The position numbers and the translations under genes were made by a program. Below the pieces are notes generated by a model that was given only the letters and a program-made list of their open reading frames with translations, had not been told where the DNA came from and made no database searches. From Symbiodinium kawagutii (lineage: Eukaryota; Sar; Dinophyceae; Suessiales; Symbiodiniaceae): DNA of 64,000 nucleotides. Positions 52,934 to 63,488 of this stretch are shown in pieces. The stretch spans positions 803,429 to 867,428 of the forward strand of contig VSDK01015717.1 in the NCBI GenBank assembly GCA_009767595.1, read 5' to 3'. Each line of letters starts with the position of its first letter. Positions within the stretch are counted from its first letter, which is position 1.

Positions 52934-53281
52934 CTAAAAAAACACAAATATCATGTTCAGAACTGTCATTCTCCGGTCTGTTGGATTAGCATGGGTCAAA
53001 AACAACACGCGTTGAAAGACATTGTTATAATTCTCATCTAGTGTCTTCAATTTCCACTGTGAGATTGTCGCCATCTCCTCCAGCTGGATGGGTTTGAGAA
53101 ACTCCCACGTTGATGGAGTGTGTTGATGCAGTTCACCTCGTGACAGGCAAATCAGCTGACAGGCCATGGGAGCAGCCACTCGCTCCGGCAACAAAGCGAA
53201 TGGATCACCGACGTAAATGCACAAAAAATGGCTGTGATGCAGCACGCGATGCCCGAGTCGGTTTTTGTAGCTCTGTTGGAC
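52934..53281 (-). CDS. 3' exon of a two-exon unit
   Basis: A 348-nt minus exon after acceptor gggttccag|G. It runs to a stop with 115 codons: VQQSYKNRLGHRVLHHSHFL, CIYVGDPFALLPERVAAPMA, STWEFLKPIQLEEMATISQW and DENYNNVFQRVLFLTHANPT. It opens on a whole codon, as does the end of the exon at 53611-53818, across a 329-nt intron. The end at a stop suggests a real C terminus. The protein family was not recognised. Confidence 0.65.
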   Translation of the reverse strand, partial: VQQSYKNRLGHRVLHHSHFLCIYVGDPFALLPERVAAPMACQLICLSRGELHQHTPSTWEFLKPIQLEEMATISQWKLKTLDENYNNVFQRVLFLTHANPTDRRMTVLNMIFVFF

Positions 53282-53610
53282 CTGGAACCCAACAAATCAA
53301 GTACCAGTTGCTCGTTGCGTCTTCTGGTCCAAGATTTGTCCCTGGTCCAGTGATCTGACAAGCAAGATAGATATATTCGGAAGGGCTTGTTACAAATTAC
53401 AAATTCAACATTCATTCCACAGGCAGCCATGGGACGTTGGGCTCACCAATTGCTCTCTCCAACGTATCCTGCATCCGGAAACAAGAAGATGTGAGTTGAA
53501 CACATCTGGCTATCCATCCCTGGACGCGTCTGGCAGCAAAGGTTCTGGCAAAGGCATGCCAGATAGTAAAGTATTTCCACAGCGCGAGTCCATGGAAACA
53601 GTCACCAAAC

Positions 53611-53818
53611 TGTCGGAATTCTGGTTTCAGTAGCTATGGGGTTGGTCCGAGCCCAAGAAATCTTCATCTTCCGGGAAAGCTTAAGCATTACCCCCCGAAG
53701 CTCCGCATAAATCTGAGCTTGCGCAAAAGGGGAAGCGCCTTTAAAAGGCGCCTCAAGTTTGGTCTTCACAGATCTCATTCCCGAGACAAGGACACAAGCT
53801 GTAGGTTCCCAAATGATA
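53611..53818 (-). CDS. 5' exon of a two-exon unit
   Basis: A 208-nt minus exon after acceptor gctgcgcag and before donor gtttgg. It reads IIWEPTACVLVSGMRSVKTK, LEAPFKGASPFAQAQIYAEL and RGVMLKLSRKMKISWARTNP. It is in phase with 52934-53281. The frame is also open upstream (DFHGGGGKQKLRS). No family was recognised. Confidence 0.6.
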
Positions 53819-53949
53819 CTGCGCAGCTTTTGCTTGCCACCCCCACCGTGGAAATCTAGTGGTTGCACGCAGTGTTCCGGGTTTTTTCTTGACCTTGGTT
53901 ACATGTTCACTGTTCACCCCTATGGGACAATCATCTACGCGCATCCTTG

Positions 53950-54851
53950 ATTCACAGGTGAGTTATGAATGGATGGTTAAAGGTTACATCTCTACTGGGG
54001 TTGGATGTACTCCCTGATTCCTTCACTGATTGTTAGTTCTAAGTGGTTATGAGTTGTCTCCCCTAGATCCTAGTTCCGCAATATTGTCAAGCGAAGTGGT
54101 CCAGTTCGGGAGATACCCTTGTATCCATGTATGGTTTGTAACTTCCGCCTTAGATTATGATCGTTGGTTGCTATCCCTGACTAATTGATAATTCATTGGT
54201 CATGCTTATTCCCCACCAATTGAAAATTAGAAGGCCATGAATGAACCATGAGTTAAAATGTTGATAAAGGACAAACCATTAATCAATCAATTCGGCAATT
54301 CACGATTATTAATCACAAGAAAACCTTGGATTGCAATGACCATTCACGAGCCATCTTTTAATGATTGTTGGACTATCAGTCACAATTTAGTAACCATCCT
54401 CAAGCACCACGAGTCACCGTATCATGACAGCAAGTCATGAGTAAAGTTTATCATTTTGAGCAGGGATTTTCCATTACTAAGCGTTCATACACCCGTAGGC
54501 TCTGCTCATTCAGCATCTGTAAAACTGTACGAGTAATGCATGATGAAAACATTATCAAACACTAAATTCATCAGCCAGTAATCATCCCGTAGTAGCCCAT
54601 ATGAATAGTTGATCCACTGAATTTGAACAATTTCACCTATCGATTTGTTCAGTCAATCCTTAACAATTTCATTCACTAGTCACTTCGAACTGGTGGCTAC
54701 TTCAACTGAACCCATCTATCAACTTTACTTCATTAGCAAACCCACCCTCAAACCAACCAACTACTTGGCCCCCCCAAACCACCATTTATCCTACATTTTG
54801 GCGGTCCAAAAACCCAACCTTTTCAGGGGCCCGGGCCCCCGTCACCCCCAC
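53950..54851. other. No gene seen
   Basis: AT-rich filler. The plus ORF at 54645-54977 overlaps the better minus exon that follows. Confidence 0.4.
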
Positions 54852-54923
54852 CTGGTTGCCAGGCACCATGCTGGCACTGGCCACCAGTGCGCCACTGGCA
54901 TCCACCAACTGCAGGGTCGCACC
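54852..54923 (-). CDS. Exon, beta-sandwich-like
   Basis: A 72-nt, very GC-rich minus exon, in phase at both ends. The acceptor is a pyrimidine run then ctggtgcag|G, and the donor is gtgggg. It reads GATLQLVDASGALVASASMV and PGNQ. The pattern TLQLVDASGALVASA is typical of a beta hairpin in an Ig-like or macroglobulin-like domain. It lies upstream of MG1 and may be an extra N-terminal domain. Confidence 0.58.
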
Positions 54924-57444
54924 CTGCACCAGTGCGCCGGGGGAGTGGAGGTTTTTTGTTGGAAAGCTATGGGTTGATGGTAAGCTACTGGTCGCTTCAG
55001 TTTAGTCTATGGCTTGATGGTGGGTAGACTGAGTCCTGATCAACCATAACTGCGGTTGATGGTGGCTAAGACTGTGGTGAGCAACTTGGCTAATTTTACA
55101 GTTCAAAGCCATGGTAATATGGTAAGCATCGGTAACCAGTTGTTCAAGTGACCCATATAGCTATGCTTAACTGGATGGTGAGCAAGGGTGATATGGCATC
55201 CGATTGATGGTCAATAAGCTGGCGAATGATGGTAATGGGTTCATGGTGGGTCCTGGTTTCTGATAGCTTTGATGGGTTGATGGCGAGCAAGGCTATTGGA
55301 TGATGGGTAATGGTTCACAATGGGCAACTGTTAACGGTGATTAATGGTTAATGGTTTGTAGAGCATTGTTCCATGGTGAGTAAGGCTACTAATGGATGGT
55401 GAGCAATGTTGATATCGCATCCAGGTGCTGCTTGATAAGCTGGTAAATGATGGTAAATGGTACAATTGATGGGTAATTGGTGGTTAATTGATGGTTATTT
55501 GGTGGCGATGGTTGATCTTGGTTCATCTATGGCTAATTTATGGCTAATGATGGTTAATTGCTTCAATAAGCTGGTGGCTAATTGATGGTTAATTGCTCGT
55601 GGTGGTTGATTTTGGTTCATCTATGGCTCATACAGAGTGGTACCCCCGAGGGCCTGTTCACTAGGTTAGATCACAGCTGGGTAACTGACACGCAAGTGGT
55701 CGATATTTACTGTGACAATACTGGATGGTAGGTTCTAAACCAAGTTATAATTGGGGGGATGTGTGCTTAATTACTGGTTGATAATGATCAACCAGTGGTT
55801 GAGAAGGATGCGACTATAAACAGGTTTTTGAGGTTTGATACGGATGCCTTAAAAGGTTGATATATGGCTGAAAATAGTTGACCACTGCTTGTTGTGGACA
55901 GTGGATGGAATACGTATATTATCTCAAATTTGTCAATGAAACATCCTACTGGTTGTAGCGTGTGTGGATACAGCGCACCCATACCCCAACTAGAGTTGCT
56001 TGTCAGTCCAGTCAGGATTGTCTTGACTGAAGCAAAACAACTTCGAACTCCGGTAATTTACTTACTTGACTGCGGGGCCGCTTCCGTACACAAACTATTG
56101 TTCATGATCATCAAAAGACAAAGAGAGGTGCTTGGTGGTGGTTGATTGCGGTTCTTGGGAGCAAAACTATGGCAGAATCATCGGAGATGCATCGCGGTTG
56201 TATCTCAGGGAATAGACCCCGGGTTGGTCAACATTGATGATGCACAATTAGTGGTGGACTCTTCCATATATGGATATACAGTATATCAAATAAAATATAA
56301 TCGTGCACTTGCACGCACTACCTAAACTTGCGGCCACTTGATCTTTGGTACCCTTTATGCATCTTAGTGAACTATATATATATATATAAACTTGCCCAAC
56401 TGAAGGACCCACATGGAGCCACCTTGCAACAATTTCGATGGTTGTTACTGTTGTTGAACGTCTTTGTGCACCTTTGCACCTCCCGACCGCCCAACCTGTG
56501 ACGAAGAAAAGCAATAGTAGGTCTCCCGCACTGCCATTTTGGATGGACAAACGACCTCAGAAAAGGTGAACCATTCCCCGAGCGAATTCCACCACTAAAC
56601 AAGGGTTATAACGGACAATCCCTCGGTGAAACTACGGTTGTTGCGGTAAAGACCATTAAAAAAACACGCAGTTTCTCACAATAGGGGCTACCCCTAGCTA
56701 TCATCCAGTTTATTTACCGTTTATAGTAATAAACCCGCCATTATAATAGTTAGTGTATCCCCTATAGAGTGCTTATAATCTCCTTGTTAATGACCGTTAT
56801 TTACCACCGTAAACCAACCCATTGCTTGGGTCCCCTATGACTTGAGGACCCTCCAAATGGTCGTTGGAATCCAAGGGAATGCGGACTACAAAATGACTTG
56901 GGACCCCAGTTGGTCCCCTAGAAAGATAGGATTTTCGCCTCCAAAACCTAGGTCAGCTGTAAGCTATAGATACGATTTGATGGTTTTTAGGGATTCAATG
57001 GTATGGACAAAATGACCGACACGTCTCTAGGAAAAACCAGTAATAAACACCACAAAAATCACGACGGCCTGGGAAAGTGAATGCAGTCATCAACAGTCCA
57101 TAGCAAGAATAAGGATATAACCGGCAAGACCTGTAACCAGCGACTTGGGGATATCATCACCAAAAAGATAAATGAGTGAAAGAGAATCGCTAGCTAATTC
57201 ATACGCATCCTACTTGGATGTGCACTTGTGGCTAAAACTGGGATATCTCCATGGCACGTAGCCCCAGATCCCCTAAAACCATGGTTAGTGAGCAGTCTGG
57301 ACCAGTCACCAGCCGTGCACAAATAAATATCTGATTTTACTACATTAGAGAAAAAACACATATCTCTCCATATTCAATCACATTTATCGCGGTATCCACC
57401 ACACTTACCCACACCTCATAGTCATCCCTGGTCCCCAAGCTGAC
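54924..57444. other. Intron-like TGGTTGATGGTGG stretch, no firm gene
   Basis: About 2.5 kb of degenerate repeats (tggttaattgatggttaatt, near 55450-55620). A plus ORF at 55894-56145 (LELLVSPVRIVLTEAKQLRT) and minus ORFs at 56248-56602 are unsupported. A diverged family-1 copy lies at 56669-56768 and another end at 56826. Confidence 0.4.
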
Positions 57445-57530
57445 CGGTGGTCACTCCTGGGTCCCGCACGACCCCCGCAACGCCGCGGAAGCCACATATC
57501 AGGCACACCACGAGGGTGGCCCTCAAGAAC
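57445..57530 (-). CDS. Candidate exon with hydrophobic segment
   Basis: An 86-nt minus exon after acceptor ttccatgcag|G and before donor gtcagc. It reads FLRATLVVCLICGFRGVAGV then VRDPGVTT. The hydrophobic stretch could be a secretion signal, as expected for an A2M-type protein, but no in-frame ATG lies before it. Another frame and the plus strand are open too. Confidence 0.38.
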
Positions 57531-57563
57531 CTGCATGGAAGATTCGGCTGAACTCACTTTGGC

Positions 57564-57880
57564 GTAGTGGTACCCCCGCTTGGATGTTCAGTTGGGGTTG
57601 TAACTGGTATATAGTATATAGCCAAGGTAAATAGCCTTGTAAGGTAAGTGAACCAACCCTTACAACCCCCCCTCATCAAAGTGTGTGTCAGAAGCCAACC
57701 TATCTCCATCATATGGTGGTATATCATCCCTCATTGTTGGCTCCACTCACCACCTCCCTTTCCCTGACTTGGATGTGCGGGCTGGGGCTATAAGTGGCTA
57801 TAAGTGGTATATTAGCCATGGTAGCCATAGCCCTATAAAGTAGATGAATTGACCGCAAAACTAACCATGGATGGCAACCA
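57564..57880. repeat. Diverged duplication of a CTTGGATGTKCR element
   Basis: Two related stretches. The first starts cttggatgttcagttgggg and runs to taagtgaacc (57577-57652). The second starts cttggatgtgcgggctgggg and runs to tagatgaattg (57772-57851). Both contain tataagtggtatat/taactggtatat and tagcc-ta-aag. A third relative lies at about 57214. Confidence 0.55.
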
Positions 57881-57889
57881 CTTACCAGC

Positions 57890-58326
57890 CGTGGGGGTTC
57901 ACATGCCCCATTGAGCTATACTTATATCCAGAGTCACAGGTCGTTACCCAAGAAAAATCCTAAGTTAGGTAACTAGGGGGCCCACCTTGTAATACATGGT
58001 TGGCTTTTGTCGGCGGATACGCGGGAATGACCAACAATAACCAACAATAACCAACAATCATTGGGCAGTTTACTGACATAAGGCAGAATCAGCAATATTG
58101 TTGGCTTATAACATGAGCGAGGCGGCACGGTCAGAATTTGGTGAAATGGTTGTGCTATAATAATGACCCTTATTGCTGGTACTTGTATTTATTTGGCACG
58201 GTGGTGAAGACCCAGAAATATCTCACACTAGTGGACAAGCGTGCTAAGAATCAACGTTTGAGGGTGCATACTAATCACCACGGACGTCAAACTGTTGGTG
58301 TGTTATCAATACTGATCTCTCGATAA
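57890..58326. other. No gene seen
   Basis: Has three ccaacaataa copies near 58031-58057 and otherwise unassigned sequence. Confidence 0.4.
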
Positions 58327-58533
58327 TTGAGGATACTTGTAAACAACCAAACATTATCACTTTTTGCAGCAGTGGTGTTGCGGGTGGCCTTTCTTGCGCC
58401 CAACAGCACGGGAGAGATACCATCAAAAATTGGCACCTGTGAGAAGGAAAGCCTTGAACCACAGCTGTGTTTGGAAAAAACAAGGAGTGAGATGCCAACG
58501 ATGAAACAAATGGAAAACAATGTAAAACAATAA
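58327..58533 (+). CDS. Weak candidate exon
   Basis: On plus, after ctttttgcag, a frame reads AVVLRVAFLAPNSTGEIPSK then IGTCEKESLEPQL. A minus frame overlaps. Domain and donor are missing. Confidence 0.3.
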   Translation: MRILVNNQTLSLFAAVVLRVAFLAPNSTGEIPSKIGTCEKESLEPQLCLEKTRSEMPTMKQMENNVKQ

Positions 58534-58866
58534 ATTCAATGCACAAAACATCACAAAACAATAATTGAAATTGTAAGTAAGCCCCGAAGAGAACAGACTT
58601 CCTTTTTTGAATGAAACAACCGATTGATGGAGATTCGGAAATCTAGGGTCAAAGTGGATAAGACTATTCACTCTTCCCCAGTACACTAGCCACGGTAGTA
58701 GAATCACAGACTACTGCCCATAGAAAAAAAGTGGTGAGTTTCCCTTCAAAGAAAAACACATGTTCACTTGTTTCCATGGATGTTTCATACCAAGGACCTG
58801 CACCCCATTGCCATGGATGGATGCACGTTTGGAACACCTGCAGCCTGCATCGAGGAGTTGCGCAGC

Positions 58867-59283
58867 TCATGATGAAGCATTGCTGAGCTGCTCATTGGTT
58901 CGAGGCTCATGGTTTCGCACAAAGCCAAAAGCTAAGACACCACAGTGGTGCGCATCCAGGAACAAACGCTGGTGACACATGACAACTGGGCCAAATTGGT
59001 CTCTGGCCTTAGCGATCTCCCTGAGAACAGGTTCAAGTTTGGAGTGATCAAAACCTCGCTCGTCCCACATCTCCACTCGTCAAACTCCAGGAGAAGGTCG
59101 CATGATGGGTACCCAATGGCCAGCCATCCTCACCACTGTGATGGGTACCCATGTGTCACTGCGACATGTCTGTGAGATCCAACGCTGAACACCTGAAGGT
59201 CCACAGTGGACCCAACCGCTCACCAACGAAGCGTCAATCTCAATGACGTCAGAATGATCCCGCGGTGCATGGGTAGGGTCCTC
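58867..59283 (-). pseudogene. Ulp1-like cysteine-peptidase relic with in-frame stop
   Basis: One minus frame is continuous across this block except for a single TGA at 59080-59082. It reads EIDASLVSGWVHCGPSGVQR, TWVPITVVRMAGHWVPIMRP, then after the stop VEMWDERGFDHSKLEPVLRE, IAKARDQFGPVVMCHQRLFL and DAHHCGVLAFGFV. The order GHW-x ... WD ... Q-x4-D-x3-CG follows the His-Asp-Gln-Cys pattern of Ulp1/C48-type peptidases. Proteins with HWVP ... CGALA of this kind are, from memory, common in dinoflagellate genomes and probably repeat-borne. The stop marks it as decayed unless it is a sequencing error. Confidence 0.55.
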
Positions 59284-59849
59284 CAACCAACCAACCAACC
59301 AACCATCGCAAATACGTGGGAAAATATGATCCATGTTAGAGTACTGTAAAAGATCTGGATGGGTTGGTTGGAAAATATACTGGAAAATAAGAAGCTGTAT
59401 AAAACTAGCAACCAGTTGAGCAATCCTGTCCCGCGACCATTGCTGCCTCCACATACTGACGCACAGCTGGGATCTCCAGGTGAGTCGGCGCTGCAGTCTG
59501 CGCTGCAGTCTGCGCTGCTTCAAAAGTCCTATCTACTACGCCTCAGCCTCTTCTCCCTGTGAAAGCTTGAGCCATGAATCAAAGGAATCATCCACAGAAG
59601 TCATGATGACCCTGCTGCGCAATATTGGGAGAACGATCTTCAGAAATGATTTTATCGATTTCCATTGCTGACCGTGATCAAATGAAGTCTGTATCACCTA
59701 ATACGCCTCATCAACCATTGTTCTGCATCAATTTACTATTACATATCAAGTATCAACCAGTATCAAGCGTCACTTAACCATCAAGCATCAATCAACCATC
59801 AAAGTCATCAATCAATTAAACATCGAAATCGTCAAACATCAAGTAGCCA
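59284..59849. other. Unassigned, with short repeats
   Basis: A CCAA run at 59283-59303 and a 14-bp tandem (gctgcagtctgcgc) in three copies at about 59487-59520. No supported exon. Confidence 0.45.
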
Positions 59850-60080
59850 TTAATTCTCAAACATCAATTCACCATTCTCAAGCAACAAATAGCCAATAGT
59901 CTTCAATTCTTCTATTGTCAATGAAATCTGTACCAGTTGGCCGGTGATTATCTCACAATTCATGTTTTTTTTCACCATGTGAGAGCAAATGCTTGGTGGC
60001 AGCAACAGCGGTAGCAAACCGCAGCAGTCAATGTTTGCCATGATCAATTCATAAGCGGATCCATACCCCTGGCTGTTCAC
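59850..60080 (-). CDS. Candidate coding fragment
   Basis: A minus frame of 76 codons with natural text (GYGSAYELIMANIDCCGLLP then CEIITGQLVQISLTIEELKT). Composition is near background. It could be part of a decayed gene. Confidence 0.35.
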   Translation of the reverse strand: MNSQGYGSAYELIMANIDCCGLLPLLLPPSICSHMVKKNMNCEIITGQLVQISLTIEELKTIGYLLLENGELMFEN

Positions 60081-60163
60081 ATCATCAACTGAGATGGGAA
60101 GCGACCTACCAGTTGCTTAGAGGTAAACCAGTGATTTCTATGGAGGAATTCCAACTTCCAGGT

Positions 60164-60360
60164 GGTAGTGGGTCAAACCCTGTACCCCTGGTTCCCCTAT
60201 CACTAACCATTGTTTTCCCTATGATTTGCTTGGTTATTATCACTAGAAAATTGGTTGATTAATCTTGACCCAGCTCCGCATATATAGCTGGTATATCCCC
60301 TATATAGTTATGTTGGTTATTATCTCCCATTATTGGTTGGTTAATATTGACCCATAGTCC
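60164..60360 (+). mobile_element. MITE-like element, family 2, extended copy
   Basis: Opens gtagtgggtcaaaccctgta and closes ttaatattgacccatagtcc, with an internal copy of the right end (aatcttgacccagctcc). Probably two overlapping or tandem copies. Confidence 0.7.
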
Positions 60361-61380
60361 TATGGTGGAATTCTAACTTCCAGGTGAGTCGAACAGAGGT
60401 TGGTATTGACACATATCAAGCCCAATGAATTTAGCATGGCTAAGCCCCTGGTAAAGACATGTATCATGGGTTGACACTGGTAAATCACCGTGAATTCAGC
60501 CTCCGAAAGGCAGGCTCATGACTCATGACCAAGAAGTCGCCCAATCAGGGATGCACCATTTTATGGCTTGGCCACAGGTACCATCGTTAACAGCTGAATA
60601 CCATGCTCGAAAACCGGTGGGTGCATCTCCCGAAATCAGCCACCCACACTTTTAACAAGTCCCATTGTTAGCCGAGCTTGATCTACCGTAGTGGGAAGGT
60701 AGTTGATCAAAAGCAGTCAAGTCACTCAGAAAGAGGCAGGTCGGATGGTCGGAACTTGTCAGAAACGCCACTCCCTTCGTTGAAAGCCCCATTTGTACTT
60801 CTTTTCGCATGGTTGGCTGGTAGTCCCACAACGGGCTATCACAATCACCCCTAAATCAAATTGTATAAGCCCACAGTCATCAACCGCGGTGGTTTTTGTT
60901 GGCATGCCTGGTCATGTTGGCCTTTAAATCTGGTGACATAATCCTATCATCCATGTGCGGCCTCCTAGTTACCTAGTTAGCGAAGCTAGATTAGAACTAG
61001 GATAGGTCCTGGTTAATGGACATAACCCTAGAGGGCCCCACCTTTTAACAAGTCATAGCTACCCAGGCGGCCCCACGGTTGTACAACAACAAGTCAACCA
61101 AGATGGGGCTTGTCATGGGGATATTGTATTTCTGGCGAAGCTTATCGCTCCCATCCACCAGCTGGGGATTGTCATCATGGCTCATGTTAGTCTTATTGTT
61201 GGTTTCGATCCCCTAATATTAACCACTATTATAATCCCCCTAGGAAACCATCTAAACAGCTTAATTAAGTACCATTTATATAGTTGTTCAATCCTCAATG
61301 CTGATTAATCCCCTCTCAACCATTAGAATCCCTTATGAACCGCCCATGTCACCCTCCATTTTTTCGCCGGCAAATCTCAC
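60361..61380. other. No gene seen
   Basis: Has the phrases gagggccccaccttttaaca (61031) and ggcggccccacggttg (61066), related to ggggcccaccttgtaa at 57976. Confidence 0.4.
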
Positions 61381-61483
61381 CGCACTTGCAACTCTTCGCG
61401 TTTGCGTTCCGGCCGCTGCTTGATGAGGTTTTGCAGCTCTGGCGATGGTGCGCCCTTCCTGAGAGATTGGTCCCCGCACGCAG
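61381..61483 (-). CDS. Well-bounded exon, charged helix
   Basis: A 103-nt minus exon with a textbook acceptor (ccttctcctccag) and a gtgaga donor. It reads ACGDQSLRKGAPSPELQNLI then KQRPERKREELQVR. It is highly charged and probably helical. It lies upstream of the A2M-like exons on the same strand and may belong to the next gene. Confidence 0.58.
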
Positions 61484-61777
61484 CTGGAGGAGAAGGAGGG
61501 GACTTCATCATGTGACATGATGGCGGTTCCTAGGGGTTGAGAAGGGTTGATAATGGGAAATCACATGATTTATGATGGAAACATTAACTACTAGCGATGG
61601 TTGGAACTAATTGATTTGATCATAAATAATGACAACGGTTGATGATGAAAATAACAGCTTGGAAACAAAGTGATTGTTGATGGTTTGTATAACGTTTCTT
61701 CCTCAAACTTGCCTTGGGAGAGCATGTGTTGCAATTCTGGGTGGCACAGTTATCTGAAACTGCTCAATGGCGTCAAG

Positions 61778-62050
61778 TCATGTCAGCTTATATAAGTGTC
61801 CCAAAAGTGATTTTTGAACGGGTGGGTTTGTTGCCATATTAACTAACCTTGGTGACAACTGTTGCTTACCACCTATGAATTCATTGCAAATGAATGACAT
61901 GAAAACCTGTGATGGCCAAATTTGAGTGTGAAACAGGTACATCAATGCAATGAAGCTATTGCCCCTTGAGCTGTTTCCGTCGTCGGTAATTATATGGATG
62001 AGACGAACACATGTCGTGTCATGAAATAAGACTTTACAACGATGCATCAA
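61778..62050 (-). CDS. Candidate coding fragment
   Basis: A minus frame of 90 codons (CKVLFHDTTCVRLIHIITDD then ALMYLFHTQIWPSQVFMSFI). The text is natural but no splice sites or domain were found. Confidence 0.35.
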   Translation of the reverse strand: MMHRCKVLFHDTTCVRLIHIITDDGNSSRGNSFIALMYLFHTQIWPSQVFMSFICNEFIGGKQQLSPRLVNMATNPPVQKSLLGHLYKLT

Positions 62051-62234
62051 GCCGCATGCCTTAAATCGTAGGAGTATTTACATATCATGTCAAACATGAT
62101 GGAATTGCATCTTTTCTACAACACGGCAGTACGATAGAATGATGACTAGTGATGCTTATCACTAAAGAGCATTATTCCTTGCCCGGAATCAAGGGCAATA
62201 GCGAATTTCTACGCTTACGCAGGACCAGTGGTGG

Positions 62235-62492
62235 ATGCTTGTATGTGTTCCGAAGGGAAGGAGGCTATATATCGTAAATGATCAGCAAAGAGACAGAGCA
62301 CTGACTGCACGACAAAATGGATTTGTTGCTACATGGGAATATGGACAAATATACCCTCCCAAACCCCTGTGTTTTTCTTCTACTGAAAACTGTCATTGCA
62401 GGCTGGATTGCTTGAAGGAAGGCTCAACTAGAAATCTAGCTGGTTGGCGGTTCAATCTCCCATCCGCGGTCATTCCAAGCCACAACCCCTGA
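62235..62492 (+). CDS. Candidate coding fragment
   Basis: A plus frame of 85 codons reading MLVCVPKGRRLYIVNDQQRD, RALTARQNGFVATWEYGQIY and ENCHCRLDCLKEGSTRN. The composition is protein-like, but the strand is opposite to the nearby exons and there is no splice support. Confidence 0.35.
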   Translation: MLVCVPKGRRLYIVNDQQRDRALTARQNGFVATWEYGQIYPPKPLCFSSTENCHCRLDCLKEGSTRNLAGWRFNLPSAVIPSHNP

Positions 62493-62572
62493 AATATGTT
62501 TGAGCCCGTGAGTTCCCCCCTAATTGCATGGTCCTTCCCAGCAACTCCACTGACAGGCCAGCACCGCATCAC

Positions 62573-62684
62573 CTCTGCACCACCGCTGCCAAGGGACGCC
62601 AAACGACGTTCCTTCTTGCGGAAGAGTTTTTTCTTACGATCCTCCAGCATCTGGTAGGTGGGATCCTCGGTGTGGCGGGGCCCC
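62573..62684 (-). CDS. Well-bounded exon, basic helix
   Basis: A 112-nt minus exon after acceptor caccccaag|G and before donor gtgatg, ending on a whole codon. It reads GPRHTEDPTYQMLEDRKKKL then FRKKERRLASLGSGGAE. The basic segment KKKLFRKKERR may be a nucleic-acid-binding or nuclear-localisation stretch. A plus frame is open but less natural. Confidence 0.58.
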
Positions 62685-62819
62685 CTTGGGGTGCTACTCC
62701 AGGGAGGGTTTTCCACTGGTCAGGAGGTCAGGGTGCTGAACCATTGGGATTGAACCGTGGTAGATTCTGCAAGCCATGGATTCTCAGCGTTGGGTCATGT
62801 ACTTCTTGAGTGGCCGGTG

Positions 62820-63488
62820 ATGAGGGGTTCAAGTTACCTGGTGTAGTTGTGAGTTGGTGAGGTGCAGTTATCGAGTCTACAATATGGCTGTGATTGACGA
62901 ACTGCAAGAATGAATAACTTGTTTATGCATCAAATGCACAATATAAGTATAGCTACATCAACCCAAAGGCATATCTATAATCAACTAATTATCAGCAAGC
63001 CACCTTTTGCCACCATGCAGTAGCGCTCTCAACAATTCAGAAAAGTCACATGGGATATACTAAGAATAGGCATATAATGTTTGTTTTTTTCTCGAAGAGG
63101 TGTAAAAGCTTAACCAACAATAGGGGGAATGCAGGAACCCTAGCCTCTAGCCATCAACCCTGAAGGTTCCCACCACAAATCAGTCACAAAGTCAGTCTCC
63201 ATTCCTGAAACAATAGCAATATGATGCAATATGCAAACTTAGCAGCGATAGGCTGACGTATAAACGCACCGCCCTATAGCCTACTTAGCTTCCGAGCTGG
63301 TGTTTCCCCCCCTCTTGTCATGGATACAACTGCACATCTCCTGCTCTACTGAGTAGATAGAATGGTGTAACCCAGGGACCAGCTAAAATACCCTATTTTA
63401 GCCAGACCAGGTTTTCACTGGTGTTTTTTTCAACATTTATAGTGTTTATAGTGGTTAGGTTTATTGCCAGGTGGTAGTTGTAGAACCA
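62820..63488. other. No gene seen
   Basis: AT-rich filler up to the right-edge repeats. Confidence 0.4.
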
